The position numbers were made by a program, and so were the translations under genes. The notes below the pieces were generated by a model. It was not told the DNA's origin. It did no database searches and worked only from the letters and a program-made list of their open reading frames with translations. Positions 27,803 through 38,403 of a stretch of 64,000 nucleotides of DNA are shown here, in pieces (positions within the stretch are counted from its first letter, which is position 1; each line of letters opens with the position of its first letter). The stretch is from Palsa-506 sp963786975 (GTDB lineage Bacteria > Actinomycetota > Actinomycetes > Streptosporangiales > Streptosporangiaceae): positions 248,001 through 312,000 of the forward strand of contig CAWBBE010000010.1 of the NCBI GenBank assembly GCA_963786975.1, read 5' to 3'.

Positions 27803-27974
27803 GTTCACCTCCGTGCAGCCCGGGTGGCTGACTTGACCCGCAGCCTCCCCGCTCAGCAGGAAATAAACATGCACCCCGGTGGCTCCGTTAATAACTGGTG
27901 TTGCGCTGCTGAGCCGCGGTCATGATCGCGGGCGTCCTGCTGGCCAGCCGGGCCAGCGCCATACAGTCGTGCAC

Positions 27975-29057
27975 ATGCCCGATATCCATGCCGCCCGCAG
28001 GGCCCGCATCCAGCAGCAGGCAGCCGCCGCCGGCGCGGATGCCGCGCTGATCACCAGCCTGGTCAACGTCCGTTACCTGACCGGCCTGGCCAGCTCCAGT
28101 GCGGTGCTGCTGCTGCCGGCCAGCGGGGCGGCGGTGCTGGGCACGGACTCCCGCTACGCGCCCGCGGCGCAGCGTGACTGCCCCGACGTTGAGCTGGTCA
28201 TCGACCGGTGCACGGAGCCCGCGCTAGCCGCCCGGGCGCTGGCGGCCGGGATGACCACAGTGGGCTTCGAGGAGCACGAGGTGACCGTCGAGCGGTACCA
28301 GGCGCTGGTTGCCGGCGGCCTCACCCTGGTCCCGCTCGGCCGGCCGGTCGAGGCCCTGCGGATGGTCAAGGACGAAGCCGAGATCGCCTTGCTGGCCCGC
28401 GCCTGCCAGATCACCTCGGAGTCGTTCGAGGCGGTGCTCGCCGGGATCCGGCCCGGCCGCACCGAGCGCGAGCTGGCGATCGCGCTGGAACGCGAGATGA
28501 CCGACCGCGGCGCGGAGAAACTGGCCTTCGACACGATCGTGGCCAGCGGGCCGAACGGCGATACCCCGCATCACGTGCCGTCTGGCCGCCCCTTCGCCGC
28601 CGGGGATCTGGTCACGATCGACTGCGGTGCCAGGTACGCCGGCTACCACGCCGACATGACCAGGACCGTGGCCGTCGGCGAGCCGGCCTGGCAGCGGGAA
28701 ATCTACGACCTGGTGGCTGCCGCGCAGCAGGCCGGCCTGGCGGCGGTCAGCGTCGGCGCCGAGGTGGCCGGCGTGGACGCCGCGGCCAGGGACCTGATCA
28801 GCGCGGCCGGGTACGGCGAGCATTTCGGTCACGGCACCGGCCATGGCGTCGGCCTGGAGATTCACGAGGCGCCGATGATCGGGCAGGACCGGCCGGGTAG
28901 ACTGGCCGCCGGAGTTCCCGTCACCGTCGAGCCTGGCGTCTACCTGCCTGGCCGGGGCGGTGTCAGGATCGAGGACACCCTCGTGGTGCGCGCCGGTGAT
29001 GGCGCGATCCCGGGCGAGCTGCTCACCACGGTAACCAGGGAACTGCTCGTCCTCTAG
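27975..29057 (+). CDS. Xaa-Pro aminopeptidase (M24 family)
   Basis: Dinuclear metal aminopeptidase/dipeptidase releasing residues before proline, cytoplasmic. 360 residues from ATG 27975. N-terminal creatinase-like domain (TSLVNVRYLTGLASSSAVLLL), then the pita-bread domain with all five metal ligands visible: VTIDCGARYAGYHADMTRT (two Asp), GHGTGHGVGLEIHE (His), VTVEPGVYLPG (Glu) and GVRIEDT (Glu). It precedes efp by 55 bases, the usual actinobacterial order, and diverges from the sigma factor. Confidence 0.93.
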   Translation: MPDIHAARRARIQQQAAAAGADAALITSLVNVRYLTGLASSSAVLLLPASGAAVLGTDSRYAPAAQRDCPDVELVIDRCTEPALAARALAAGMTTVGFEEHEVTVERYQALVAGGLTLVPLGRPVEALRMVKDEAEIALLARACQITSESFEAVLAGIRPGRTERELAIALEREMTDRGAEKLAFDTIVASGPNGDTPHHVPSGRPFAAGDLVTIDCGARYAGYHADMTRTVAVGEPAWQREIYDLVAAAQQAGLAAVSVGAEVAGVDAAARDLISAAGYGEHFGHGTGHGVGLEIHEAPMIGQDRPGRLAAGVPVTVEPGVYLPGRGGVRIEDTLVVRAGDGAIPGELLTTVTRELLVL

Positions 29058-29112
29058 CGCGCGGCGCCCGCCCGGCCCGAACCACGCCCCCCATGCAGGA
29101 GACACGACCGAC

Positions 29113-29670
29113 TTGGCCACGACGAACGACCTGAAGAACGGCATGACGCTCAACCTGGACGGCCAGCTCTGGGGCGTGGTGGACTTCCAGCACGTGAAGC
29201 CCGGCAAAGGCGGGGCCTTCGTACGAACCAAGCTGAAGAACGTGCTCACCGGCAAGGTCGTGGACCGGACCTTCAACGCCGGCGTCAAGGTCGAGGTGGC
29301 CAACGTCGACCGGCGGGAGATGCAGTACCTCTACCGCGAGGGCGAGGACTTCGTGTTCATGGACGTGCAGGACTACGACCAGCCGCGGATCCCGGCGGCC
29401 ACCGTCGGCGGGGCCGCGGACTACCTGCTCGAGGAGCAGACCGCGACGGTGGCGTTCAACGACGGGGTGCCGCTCTACGTGGACCTGCCCGCGTCGGTGG
29501 AGCTGACGGTCAGCCAGACCGACCCGGGGGTGCAGGGGGACCGGTCCACCGGCGGGACCAAGCCGGCCACGCTGGAGACCGGGGCCCAGATCCAGGTCCC
29601 GCTATTCATCACGACCGGCGAGAAGATCCGGGTGGACACCCGCAGCGGCGATTACCTCGGCCGGGCGTGA
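29113..29670 (+). CDS. efp: Translation elongation factor P
   Basis: Binds ribosomes stalled on polyproline stretches and promotes peptide bond formation. 185 residues. Start TTG 29113 (ttggccacgacg), with GGAGA about eleven bases upstream; no ATG or GTG is better placed. KOW-like domain I with HVKPGKGGAFVR (the lysine at the tip of the modified loop is present), then the OB domains, ending GEKIRVDTRSGDYLGRA, the conserved C-terminus. It is upstream of nusB. Several proteins in the window contain repeated PPP motifs and should depend on it. Confidence 0.96.
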   Translation: MATTNDLKNGMTLNLDGQLWGVVDFQHVKPGKGGAFVRTKLKNVLTGKVVDRTFNAGVKVEVANVDRREMQYLYREGEDFVFMDVQDYDQPRIPAATVGGAADYLLEEQTATVAFNDGVPLYVDLPASVELTVSQTDPGVQGDRSTGGTKPATLETGAQIQVPLFITTGEKIRVDTRSGDYLGRA

Positions 29671-29709
29671 CCCCCGGATCCGATTACCAGCGGGAACCGG
29701 ACGGCGACC

Positions 29710-30120
29710 ATGTCGGCACGCGGTAAGGCACGGAAGCGGGCGCTCGACATCCTGTTCGAGGCCGAGATCAGGGGCGAGCCGGTGCTTGACCTGCTCGCCG
29801 AGCGGACCGCCGCGGCCAGCCCGCCGGTGCCCGAGTACGCCGCCGAGCTGGTCCGCGGCGTGCAGCAGCACCAGGCCGGGATCGACGAGCTGCTCGCGGC
29901 CAACTCGCGCGGCTGGACGCTGCAGCGGATGCCCGCGGTGGACAGGAACATCCTCCGGATCGGCGCCTACGAGCTGTTCTGGAATCCGGGCGTGCCCGAC
30001 GGCGTGGCGATCAGCGAGGCCGTGCTGCTGGCCAGGGAGCTGTCCACCGACGCGTCGCCGGCGTTCGTCAACGGGCTGCTGGCCCGCCTGCTGGAGCTCA
30101 GGCCGGCGGCTGACGGCTGA
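29710..30120 (+). CDS. nusB: Transcription antitermination factor NusB
   Basis: All-helical RNA-binding protein forming a complex with NusE/S10 on boxA of rRNA leaders. 136 residues, normal. Seen: ARGKARKRALDILFEAEIRG, YAAELVRGVQQHQAGIDELL, WTLQRMPAVDRNILRIGAYELFW, VAISEAVLLARELSTDASPAFVNGLLARL. It starts 39 bases after efp, probably in the same transcript. Confidence 0.95.
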   Translation: MSARGKARKRALDILFEAEIRGEPVLDLLAERTAAASPPVPEYAAELVRGVQQHQAGIDELLAANSRGWTLQRMPAVDRNILRIGAYELFWNPGVPDGVAISEAVLLARELSTDASPAFVNGLLARLLELRPAADG

Positions 30121-30192
30121 GCACCGGGTCCGGCGGATTGTCGGTGCCCCGGGTTACCGTCGGGAAGGTGCCGACGCCGCGAGGAGGCGCCA

Positions 30193-31502
30193 GTGACCGG
30201 CGACCAGCCGCCCCCGGCCCGGGACGACACGGCCCGGGGCGACACGGCCGGGGATGCCACGGCCGCGGACGATTCCGGCTGTCACATCCTGCATGTCGAC
30301 ATGGACGCGTTCTACGCCAGCGTGGAGATCAGGGACCGGCCGGAGCTGGCGGGCAAGCCGGTTATCGTCGGCGCGGCCAGCGGCCGCAGCGTGGTGCTCT
30401 CGGCGACCTACCAGGCCCGCGCGTTCGGCGTGCGCTCGGCGATGCCGGTGAGCCGGGCCAGGCGGTTGTGCCCGCAGGCGGTGATCATCCCGCCCAGCCG
30501 GGGCCGGTACGCCGCAGTGTCCAGGGAGGTCATGGCGGTGTTCCGGGAGATTACCCCGGAAGTCGAGCCGCTGGCGCTTGACGAGGCGTTCCTGGACGTC
30601 TCCGGCGCGCTGCGCCGGCTGGGCCGCCGGCCCAGATCGGTGCGCTGATCCGCGCCAGGATCCGCGGGCAGCAGCGGATCACCTGCTCGGTCGGCGTCGC
30701 TACCTGCAAGTTCGTCGCCAAGCTGGCCTCGATCAAGTGCAAGCCGGACGGCCTGCTGGTGGTTCCCGCGGACCGGGTGCTGGAATTCCTGCACCCGCTG
30801 CCGGTGTCCGCGCTATGGGGCGTGGGGGAGCGAACCGGACGCGTGCTGGCCGGCCTCGGCCTGCGCTCGGTAGCCGATATCGCGCACGCGCCGCCCGCCG
30901 CGCTGGAACGCGCGCTTGGCAAGTCGGCCGGGGCGCACCTGGCCGCGCTGGCCTGGGGGCGGGACGACCGCAAGGTGCTGCCGGGCGCGGCCGAGAAGAG
31001 CATCGGCGCCGAGGAGACGTTCGACACCGACATCGACGATCCCGAGATCATCCGCCGCGAGCTGCTCCGGCTGTCCGGGCGGACGGCACGCGGGCTGCGC
31101 GCGGCCGGCTGCGCGGCCAGGACCGTCGTGGTGAAGCTGCGGCTGGCGGACTTCACCACGATCACCCGCACCAGGACGCTGCCGGATCCGACCGACGTGG
31201 CCCAGCAGATCTACGCCACGGCCTGCTCCCTCTACGCGGCCGCCGGGCTGGACGCACGGGCCAGGCTGCGGCTCGTCGGGGTCCGTGCCAGCGGCCTGAT
31301 CCCGGCGGCCGCCGCCGACTCGCAGCTGGCCTTCGGCGACCGGCCGGCCTCCTGGCGGGAGGCGGAGCGGGCGGTCGACCTGATCGCCGGGCGGTTCGGG
31401 ACGGACACGGTCCGGCCGGCCGCGCTTGTCCAGGGAGCCATGCTGGCCAGGGAGAAGGGGGGCGCCGGCGACCGGAGTGGCCGGCCGGGCAGCGAAACGT
31501 GA
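30193..31502 (+). CDS. dinB: DNA polymerase IV (Y family), frameshifted
   Basis: Translesion DNA polymerase. The first part shows ILHVDMDAFYASVEIRDRPEL (catalytic Asp pair), YQARAFGVRSAMPVSRARRLCP and EPLALDEAFLDVSGA (third catalytic acids, D-E). The second part, in another frame, has RITCSVGVATCKFVAKLASIKCKPDGLLVV, LWGVGERTGRVLAGLGL (HhH thumb) and the little-finger domain. The break is near 30625-30636 in a GCCGGCCC run; one indel restores RRPAQIGALIRARI. Total about 435 residues, normal. About 30 N-terminal residues are a disordered D/T/A stretch. Confidence 0.85.
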
Positions 31503-31632
31503 CGACGGTTCCTGACCGCTGCCGGTGTACCCTTTCACTAGACGTACTCGCGCTCGTATTCTGGGCATAAGCCAGGCCGTGAGGTGAAGGTCATCGAACC
31601 AGTCGCCGAGCGCGAGTTCTATGGGAGGCAAC

Positions 31633-32116
31633 GTGCCGCTGTCTGAGCACGAGCAGCGCCAGCTCGAGCAGATCGAGCAGGCGCTCTACGCCGATTATCC
31701 GCGCTTCGCGCATGCGGCCCGCCGCAGTGATCCGCGCGTGCACTACAAGCGGCGGGTCGTCGAGGCGGCGTTCGGGTTCCTGATCGGCATCGGCCTGCTG
31801 CTCGGCGGCGTGGTGTCCAACATCATCTGGATCGGCGTCGGCCGGCTTCGTGGTCATGCTGGCCTGCGCCATGTGGGCGCTGAACAGCTGGCGGCACATG
31901 ACGGGCACGGCCACCGCGCGGGGGCCAGGCTCGGTGCGCGGCTCCGGACCTGGCCGCAAGCCCGGCGCGGGGCGCGGCGGGGCCGCTGCCCGGCCCGGCC
32001 CGGTCGGCGGCAAGGGCCTGCGCCGGGGCCGCAAGGACCGGCGCCGCAGGCAGCCGCACCGGTTCATGGACCGGCTGGAGGACCGGTGGCGCCGCCGCCA
32101 GGAGCGCGACCGGTAG
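31633..32116 (+). CDS. DUF3040 membrane protein, frameshifted
   Basis: Small actinobacterial membrane protein of the DUF3040 family, about 160 residues, typically found near dinB and the dcw cluster. GTG 31633 has GGGAGG four bases upstream. Seen: PLSEHEQRQLEQIEQALYADYPRFA, VEAAFGFLIGIGLLLGGVV (span 1), VVMLACAMWALNSW (span 2), then a basic Gly/Arg/Pro tail ending RRRQERDR. The frame shifts near 31836-31846 in CGTCGGCCGGCTTCG, between the spans. No function is known. Confidence 0.8.
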
Positions 32117-32255
32117 CGGCCGGCCGGCCGCTGGCTCGCGGCCGCGCGATCACGAAGAGCACAAGAACCAGGATCTGAAACGGATTGCCGGGCGTCGGCC
32201 GCCGCGGCCTGCGAGCTGCCTGCACCCGGCCAGGGCCGGCTTGCCCGGCCCGCGG

Positions 32256-34802
32256 TCAGCCTTCCCGGCCAAGCTGCCGGACCCGGCCGCGGACCCGCAG
32301 CCCGGCCGCATCCAGCCAGCCGAATACGTCAAGCGCCTGCTGCAGGCCCGCGCGCATCAGGATCAGCACCGACGGCGGCAGCAGCCGCGCCCGCCAGCGG
32401 GCCGGGGCGCCCACGCTGGCGGCGACGGCGTGCCGGATCACGGTGACATCGGCGCGCAGCGACTCCGGCACGGCGGCCGTCTTCGCGTAGCGGGCCCGTT
32501 CCTCGGCCCGGGAAACCCGGTCCAGGGCCTGCTGGCGGCCGGCGTCAAGCTGGAGCGCGGCCGCCAGCCTGCGGGACACGGCCCGCGGCGACTCGCTGAC
32601 CCGCCAGCCGACGCCGTAGTCGGTCAGGTCGTCGTGGAGTTCCAGCCAGGCCGCATGGGCCAGCGCGCCGTCGTCCCTGGCCGCATGCCAGCGCCGCCGC
32701 CGGACGATGGTCCTGGCCGCCCGCGGCGCGGCGGCGGCGGCGACCAGGACGGCGATGGCGATCGGCAGGACCGGTGCCGAGTTGCCGTGCTGGTTGCCGC
32801 GGCGACCGCCCAGCCCGGTCAGGTGGGTCAGCTTCGGGTTGAGCCCGGACGGGGTCTTCGCGCCGGGGGTCGTGCCGGGGACCGCGCCCGGGGCGGTCTG
32901 CGGCACCGTGCTGCCCGGGGCCGTCGGCGAGGTGTTCTGCGCGTAGACGGGCTGGATCGCGGTGCCCTGGCCGGTGCTGCCGCCCGGGGTCGGCTCGAAC
33001 CGCAGCCAGCCCGCGCCCTGGAAGTAGAGCTCGGGCCAGGCGTGCGCGTCCGCCGTGGTGATCTTCCAGGTCCGGCCGTCCGGCTGCCGGGTGCCCGCGG
33101 TGTAGCCGACCGCCACCCGGGACGGGATGCCGATGATGCGGGCCAGCGCGGCCATCCCGAACGCGAACTGCTGGCAGTAGCCCTGCCTGTGCCTGGTCAG
33201 GAAGCTGACCAGGCCGGCCGGGGTGTCCGGCTCGGTCGCGTGCACGTTGTAGGTGAACTGCCCGGACGTGAACCACTTTTCCAGTGCTACCGCCTTCTGG
33301 TAGGCGGTGCTGGCCCCGGCGGTCGTGATGATCCTGTTCGCCAGCGCCCGGAGCGTGCCGCGGGCCGGTGACGGGAAGGGCAGGTACTGCCTGATGATGC
33401 TGCGCGGCGCGGCGGTCTGCTGGTCCAGCTGCTGGACCGAGGGCTGCACGTCCTCGGACTTCACCTTGTAGTGCAGGCCGGACAGCCCGGCCGAGGACGA
33501 CGAGACCATCAGGGTGTCGAGGTCAATTCCCCAGCGGCCCGGCACCTGGACCGTTTCCGGTACGTAAGGCAGCGGCAGGAAATTCAGCCTCGACCCGTAG
33601 CCGGTGACCCCGCGGCCGACGTCGATCCTGGTCGTGGAGGTCCGCTCCGGGGTGAGGCCGCTCAGCCCGGGCGCCGCGGGCAGCGGCGAATCGCTGAGCT
33701 GGATGCCGGAGACCGGCGTCTGCAGTGCCCAGGTATTCGTGCTGCCGCTGTAGTTGAGCACGTAGACCTGCAGGTACTGCTGTTGCGGCTGCGGGTTGTC
33801 GGTGCGGTAGGTCAGCACGGTGGCGTCGTCGCCGTGCAGCAGCAGGCTCCGCAGCCTGACCACCGGGTCGGGCAGCGGGATCACCCGCCCGCCGGGTCCG
33901 CCCGGCCCGCCGTGGCCGCCGAACAGCTTGTGCACCCGGAGCCCGGGCAGCAGCAGCGGGATGAAGATCGCGAGGCAGATCGCGGCCAGCCCGATCCGGC
34001 GGCCGGATGCGGCCAGCGCCCGGGTATCCGGGCCCCGGACCGCGTCGTCGTCGCCCCGGCCGCTGTGCCAGAGCGTGACCAGGCGGCCCCAGATGCGCAG
34101 GCGCTCCCGCCCGTCAGCGGCGAGCAGCCACAGGTAGCCGGCGATGCCCAGGCAGAACGTGATGGTGGCGCCTGCCGCGCCCTGCCGGGCGCTGGTCGTG
34201 ATCGGCACGCTGAACAGCGCGAGCAGCGGCAGCCCGGCGATGGCCGGGCTGCGCAGCCGCACCGCCGTCAGGTCCGCCGCGATCGCCATCAGCCCGATCC
34301 CGGCCGCCGCCAGCAGCATCACGCCATGGATGTCCGGCACCGGCGGCGCGAAAATCCGCTCGTCCAGGCCCTGACCTGCCATTTTCCACATGTGCTGCAG
34401 CGATGTCCTGGTCGGCACGATCCACCCAGCCGATTCAGGCCCGGCGAACACCAGGTTCAGGTAGAGCAGCAGCGCGGCCAGGTAGGTGATGGCGCCGGCC
34501 AGCACCGGCAGCAGCCGCAGCCGGGTGATGCTGCCGGCCGCGGCGGCGATCAGCGCCAGGCCGAGCAGTTTCCAGTACCACGCGGAACTGGTCAGCAGCG
34601 GCATGGCCACGATCAGCGCCAGCACGGTGGCGATCGCGCCGGCCGGCAGCGCGGGCAGCCGGGTGGCGGTGCCCGCGGCGGCGACCACGAGGACGGCCCC
34701 GGCGCCGGCCCAGAACCAGCCGATGCCCTGCAGCAGCGGGTACAGGGATATCGACGCCAGGATGACGGCGACGGCGGTGATCAGCGTGAGCCGGTGGTTC
34801 AT
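32256..34802 (-). CDS. TgpA-like transmembrane transglutaminase-domain protein
   Basis: 848 residues. The N-terminal 270 residues carry several membrane spans (VAVILASISLYPLLQG, AIATVLALIVAMPLL, LLPVLAGAITYLAALLLYL, and more to LAAICLAIFIPLLLPG). An extracytoplasmic transglutaminase core lies about 530-620 with the catalytic Cys in RQGYCQQFAFGMAAL and His in DAHAWPELYF, ending RFEPTPGG. A proline/threonine-rich segment, one more span and a cytoplasmic tail follow. Family members act on cell-surface proteins, but the substrate is unknown. It overlaps the DUF58 gene by ATGA and forms an operon with DUF58 and MoxR. Confidence 0.88.
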   Translation of the reverse strand: MNHRLTLITAVAVILASISLYPLLQGIGWFWAGAGAVLVVAAAGTATRLPALPAGAIATVLALIVAMPLLTSSAWYWKLLGLALIAAAAGSITRLRLLPVLAGAITYLAALLLYLNLVFAGPESAGWIVPTRTSLQHMWKMAGQGLDERIFAPPVPDIHGVMLLAAAGIGLMAIAADLTAVRLRSPAIAGLPLLALFSVPITTSARQGAAGATITFCLGIAGYLWLLAADGRERLRIWGRLVTLWHSGRGDDDAVRGPDTRALAASGRRIGLAAICLAIFIPLLLPGLRVHKLFGGHGGPGGPGGRVIPLPDPVVRLRSLLLHGDDATVLTYRTDNPQPQQQYLQVYVLNYSGSTNTWALQTPVSGIQLSDSPLPAAPGLSGLTPERTSTTRIDVGRGVTGYGSRLNFLPLPYVPETVQVPGRWGIDLDTLMVSSSSAGLSGLHYKVKSEDVQPSVQQLDQQTAAPRSIIRQYLPFPSPARGTLRALANRIITTAGASTAYQKAVALEKWFTSGQFTYNVHATEPDTPAGLVSFLTRHRQGYCQQFAFGMAALARIIGIPSRVAVGYTAGTRQPDGRTWKITTADAHAWPELYFQGAGWLRFEPTPGGSTGQGTAIQPVYAQNTSPTAPGSTVPQTAPGAVPGTTPGAKTPSGLNPKLTHLTGLGGRRGNQHGNSAPVLPIAIAVLVAAAAAPRAARTIVRRRRWHAARDDGALAHAAWLELHDDLTDYGVGWRVSESPRAVSRRLAAALQLDAGRQQALDRVSRAEERARYAKTAAVPESLRADVTVIRHAVAASVGAPARWRARLLPPSVLILMRAGLQQALDVFGWLDAAGLRVRGRVRQLGREG

Positions 34803-36266
34803 ACCGCTGCCTCCGGCACGTCATCCGGGGCCTGCGGCCGCGCCGTCAGGCCGGCCCCGGCCAGCCGCTGCCACGCGGTGGCTAGCGGCATTCCGGCGTC
34901 AATCGTGACAACGCGCCAGCCAGCGCCGGTCAGGATCCCGGCCGCCGTGCTCGTCTCGCCCCCGGCGGCCCGGTGACTGCTCACCGCCCGGGAGGCGGCC
35001 CGGTGACCGCCCGGCGCGGTCCCTGCGGCTGGCTGCCCGTTCGCTGGGTGCCCGCTGGCGGGCTGCCCGTTGGCGGGCCGGCCGCCGGGAGGCTGGGCGG
35101 CTGGCTGGTCCCGGCCCGGTACCGGGCCGGTCAGGCCGGCCCCCGGCTGGCCGCCGGCCCGGCCCGGCTGGGTCCAGGTGGAGACCGCGAGCAGCAGGGC
35201 GATGGCCGGGCCGCCGTCGCGGCGGCTGGTGGCAAGCTGCCGCGCGGCCGCGGCGGACAGCGCCGGCCACCACGACGAGCAGCCCGGCGCCCGCTGCCCG
35301 GACGGCGGAGAGCCCGCCGGAAAGCTCGGTGCCGCGGGAAGTCTTGATGACCGCGAGCGAGTCGAGCAGCACATCCTCGAACATCCCGGTGGCCGGGACC
35401 GGGCCGGCGTCGGTGACCAGCTGGCCGTCCATGCCGCCGCGGGCAAGGTGCACGCCGATCGACGCGGCGGCGCTGACCGCGTACTCGAACGACGAGCTGA
35501 TCCCGCTGCCCGCGTGCGCGCCCCGCCGGGTGTCCAGCAGCAGCAGCGCGCGGTTCCGCCAGCGCTGTTCCTCGCGGCGGACCATCAGCTCGCCGTACCG
35601 CGCGGTGGACCGCCAGTGCACCCGGCGCAGTTCGTCCCCGTCCCGGTAGGCGCGCGGCACCACGTCGTCCTCCCCGGCCGCGACGGCGGCCCGGGTCCGG
35701 CCGTCGCCCTCGCCCACCCAGCTGGCGCCGATCGCGGTCCTGGCCAGCGGCACGACCTTCGGCGTGACGACCAGCGTGCTGGTGGTGGTGAACGAGCGGC
35801 CGAGTTCCACCAGGCCGAACGAGTCAGCGATCCTGACCTCCAGCGGGCCGATGGTGAACTTGCCCCGCAGGTCAGACCGGAGCGGATAGCTCAGCTCCCG
35901 GACCCCGCCGCGCTCTACCCCGTCCAGGACGTATCTCGGCCGGGTGCCGAGCGCGTACGGGATCGCGTCCTCGGCGAGCAGCAGGCCGGTCGGCAGCCGC
36001 GACACGTTCTCCAGCCGTACCGTGACGCGCGCGGTGTGGCCGGCCGGCACCCGGGCCGGGCTGACCTGCCGGCCGCAGCTCAGCCGGTACCTGGCCCGGC
36101 CCGCGGCCAGGGCGGACAGCAATGGCAGCACGAAGAGCAGCGCGCCGATGCTGACCAGATTCCGCTCGCCGCGGGCCAGCCCGGCGATGGCCGCGGCCAG
36201 GCCGGCGGCCAGGAACGAGGTGCCGCGCGTGGTGAACCCCGCGAGCAGTGACCGCATGTCCGGCAC
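34799..36266 (-). CDS. DUF58 domain membrane protein, frameshifted
   Basis: DUF58 (vWA-like) partner of MoxR ATPases. N-terminal spans (FLAAGLAAAIAGLA, LVSIGALLFVLPLLSALAA), beta-rich middle (RVTVRLENVSRLPTGLLL, IADSFGLVELGRSF), then the hallmark YRDGDELRRVHWRSTARYGELMVRREE and a vWA-type LLLLDTRRG. After LLVVVAG near 35270 the frame changes; the continuation (ALSAAAARQLATSRRDGG to DVPEAAV) includes a proline/glycine insert with ANGQPASG repeats and ends at 34799, giving about 490 residues. The ATGA overlap with the transglutaminase gene supports the corrected reading. Confidence 0.83.
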
Positions 36267-36357
36267 TTCCTTCCGCCTTGCCCGTCCAATCTACGGCGTG
36301 ACCCTGACCTGGGCCACTGGCCCGCTGGGGGGACGGCCGCCTGACCCGGGCGGCCGG

Positions 36358-37374
<1,017 letters not shown>

Positions 37375-37679
37375 GCCGGGTAGCTCCTAAGTGCTGTCAG
37401 GCCCATGCGTTCAGACATTACGTCGTGAAGTACCTGCGCGCGATGCCGCTTGGGTCTCGGCGGCATAACGAGCCGGACGTGAAAAGGGTTCATCCGGGGC
37501 AACCCGGCCGCCATTGCGGCTGGCCGGCTGATCCGTTTCAACCCGCCGCAGCCTTCGCCGCCAGGCCGTTTCCCGGCCGGGCGGCACGGAGCCGCGCCCG
37601 CGCTCCACTTCACTCCACGCCTCTGACCTTGTAACTCCTCGGAGTACCTGACCGGTTCATGGAGTGTGTGCCGTTGACC

Positions 37680-37715
37680 GTGGGGGAATGTGGAGTACAG
37701 TGGTGCGCTGTGGGG
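37680..37715 (+). promoter_or_regulatory. MraZ operator: four GTGGNG boxes at 10-bp spacing
   Basis: GTGGGG at 37680, GTGGAG at 37690, GTGGTG at 37700 and GTGGGG at 37710, an exact 10-bp period, so all boxes face the same side of the helix. MraZ is a ring-shaped AbrB-fold regulator known to bind direct repeats of this sort before its own gene. Another GTGGGG at 37742 may be an extra half-site. This supports autoregulation of the dcw cluster. Confidence 0.85.
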
Positions 37716-37740
37716 CGGAGGTAGCCGCATAGCGCACCAC
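37700..37740 (+). promoter_or_regulatory. Perfect 10-bp inverted repeat in the mraZ leader
   Basis: GTGGTGCGCT (37700-37709) and its complement AGCGCACCAC (37731-37740) with a 21-base loop. The left arm contains the third MraZ box. If transcribed it forms a strong leader stem 27 bases before the mraZ start; otherwise it could be a protein site. Confidence 0.65.
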
Positions 37741-37767
37741 AGTGGGGGAGCGGGGAGGTGAGCGCTG

Positions 37768-38199
37768 ATGTTTCTCGGCACTCACACGCCCCGCCTGGAC
37801 GACAAGGGGCGGCTGTTCTTGCCTGCTAAGTACCGCGAGGAACTGGCCGCCGGACTGGTCCTGACCAAGGGCCAGGAGCGCTGCCTTTATGTCTTCCCCG
37901 AGCCTGAGTTCGGCCGTATCACCGACGCGCTGCGGGCGGCCCCGGTGACCGCCAAGGCAGTGCGCGACTACAGCCGGGTGTTCTTCGCCAGCGCCTCGGA
38001 TGAAGTGCCGGACAAGCAGGGCCGCATCACGATTCCGCCCAGCCTGCGGGATTACGCCGCGCTGCAGCGCGACTGCGTGGTGATCGGCGCCAATACCCGG
38101 CTGGAGATCTGGGACGCCGCGGCCTGGGACACCTACCTGGCACAGCAGGAGGACGCCTTCTCCGGCGCGTCCGAGGAGGTGCTGCCCGGGATTCTCTGA
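37768..38199 (+). CDS. mraZ: Transcriptional regulator MraZ
   Basis: DNA-binding repressor heading the dcw cluster. 143 residues, two tandem SpoVT-AbrB domains: FLGTHTPRLDDKGRLFLPAKYREEL with CLYVFPEPEF, then DKQGRITIPPSLRDYAAL with CVVIGANTRLEIWD. GGGGAGG lies about eight bases before ATG 37768. Its operator is visible upstream and a hairpin follows the stop codon. Confidence 0.97.
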   Translation: MFLGTHTPRLDDKGRLFLPAKYREELAAGLVLTKGQERCLYVFPEPEFGRITDALRAAPVTAKAVRDYSRVFFASASDEVPDKQGRITIPPSLRDYAALQRDCVVIGANTRLEIWDAAAWDTYLAQQEDAFSGASEEVLPGIL

Positions 38200-38221
38200 G
38201 GCGCCTGGGCTACCAGGCGCC
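38200..38221 (+). terminator. Tight hairpin directly after mraZ
   Basis: Perfect 9-bp stem GGCGCCTGG / CCAGGCGCC with loop GCTA, starting one base after the mraZ stop. There is no U-tract. Probable terminator or attenuator splitting mraZ from rsmH, which begins about 180 bases later. Confidence 0.7.
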
Positions 38222-38403
38222 CGGTGTACGGCGAGGTCTCCACCCGCGCTGTGTGGCCAGGCCGGCTGACGTCACTTCCCCGGCGCCAGGCGGCTGCGCG
38301 GCTATCAGCGCATCGCGCGGATGGGGACCTGGCCGGGCACCGGACGGGCAGTTGCCGGCCGCCCGGGCACCGGGCGGCCGCTGGCTAGAAGACGAGGAGT
38401 TCC

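Larger units (their letters stand above)
37375..37767 (+). other. moxR-mraZ divergent intergenic region
   Basis: 393 bases without a gene. The right half holds the MraZ operator and a leader hairpin. The left half shows no distinct element beyond a GGAG ribosome site for moxR. Confidence 0.6.

Noticed and set aside
32241..34976. Long plus-strand frames opposite the transglutaminase gene
   Set aside because: They mirror TgpA-like coding sequence and show only low-complexity Arg/Gly/Gln text.
35070..36251. Plus-strand frame opposite DUF58
   Set aside because: Out-of-frame image of a recognisable DUF58 gene.
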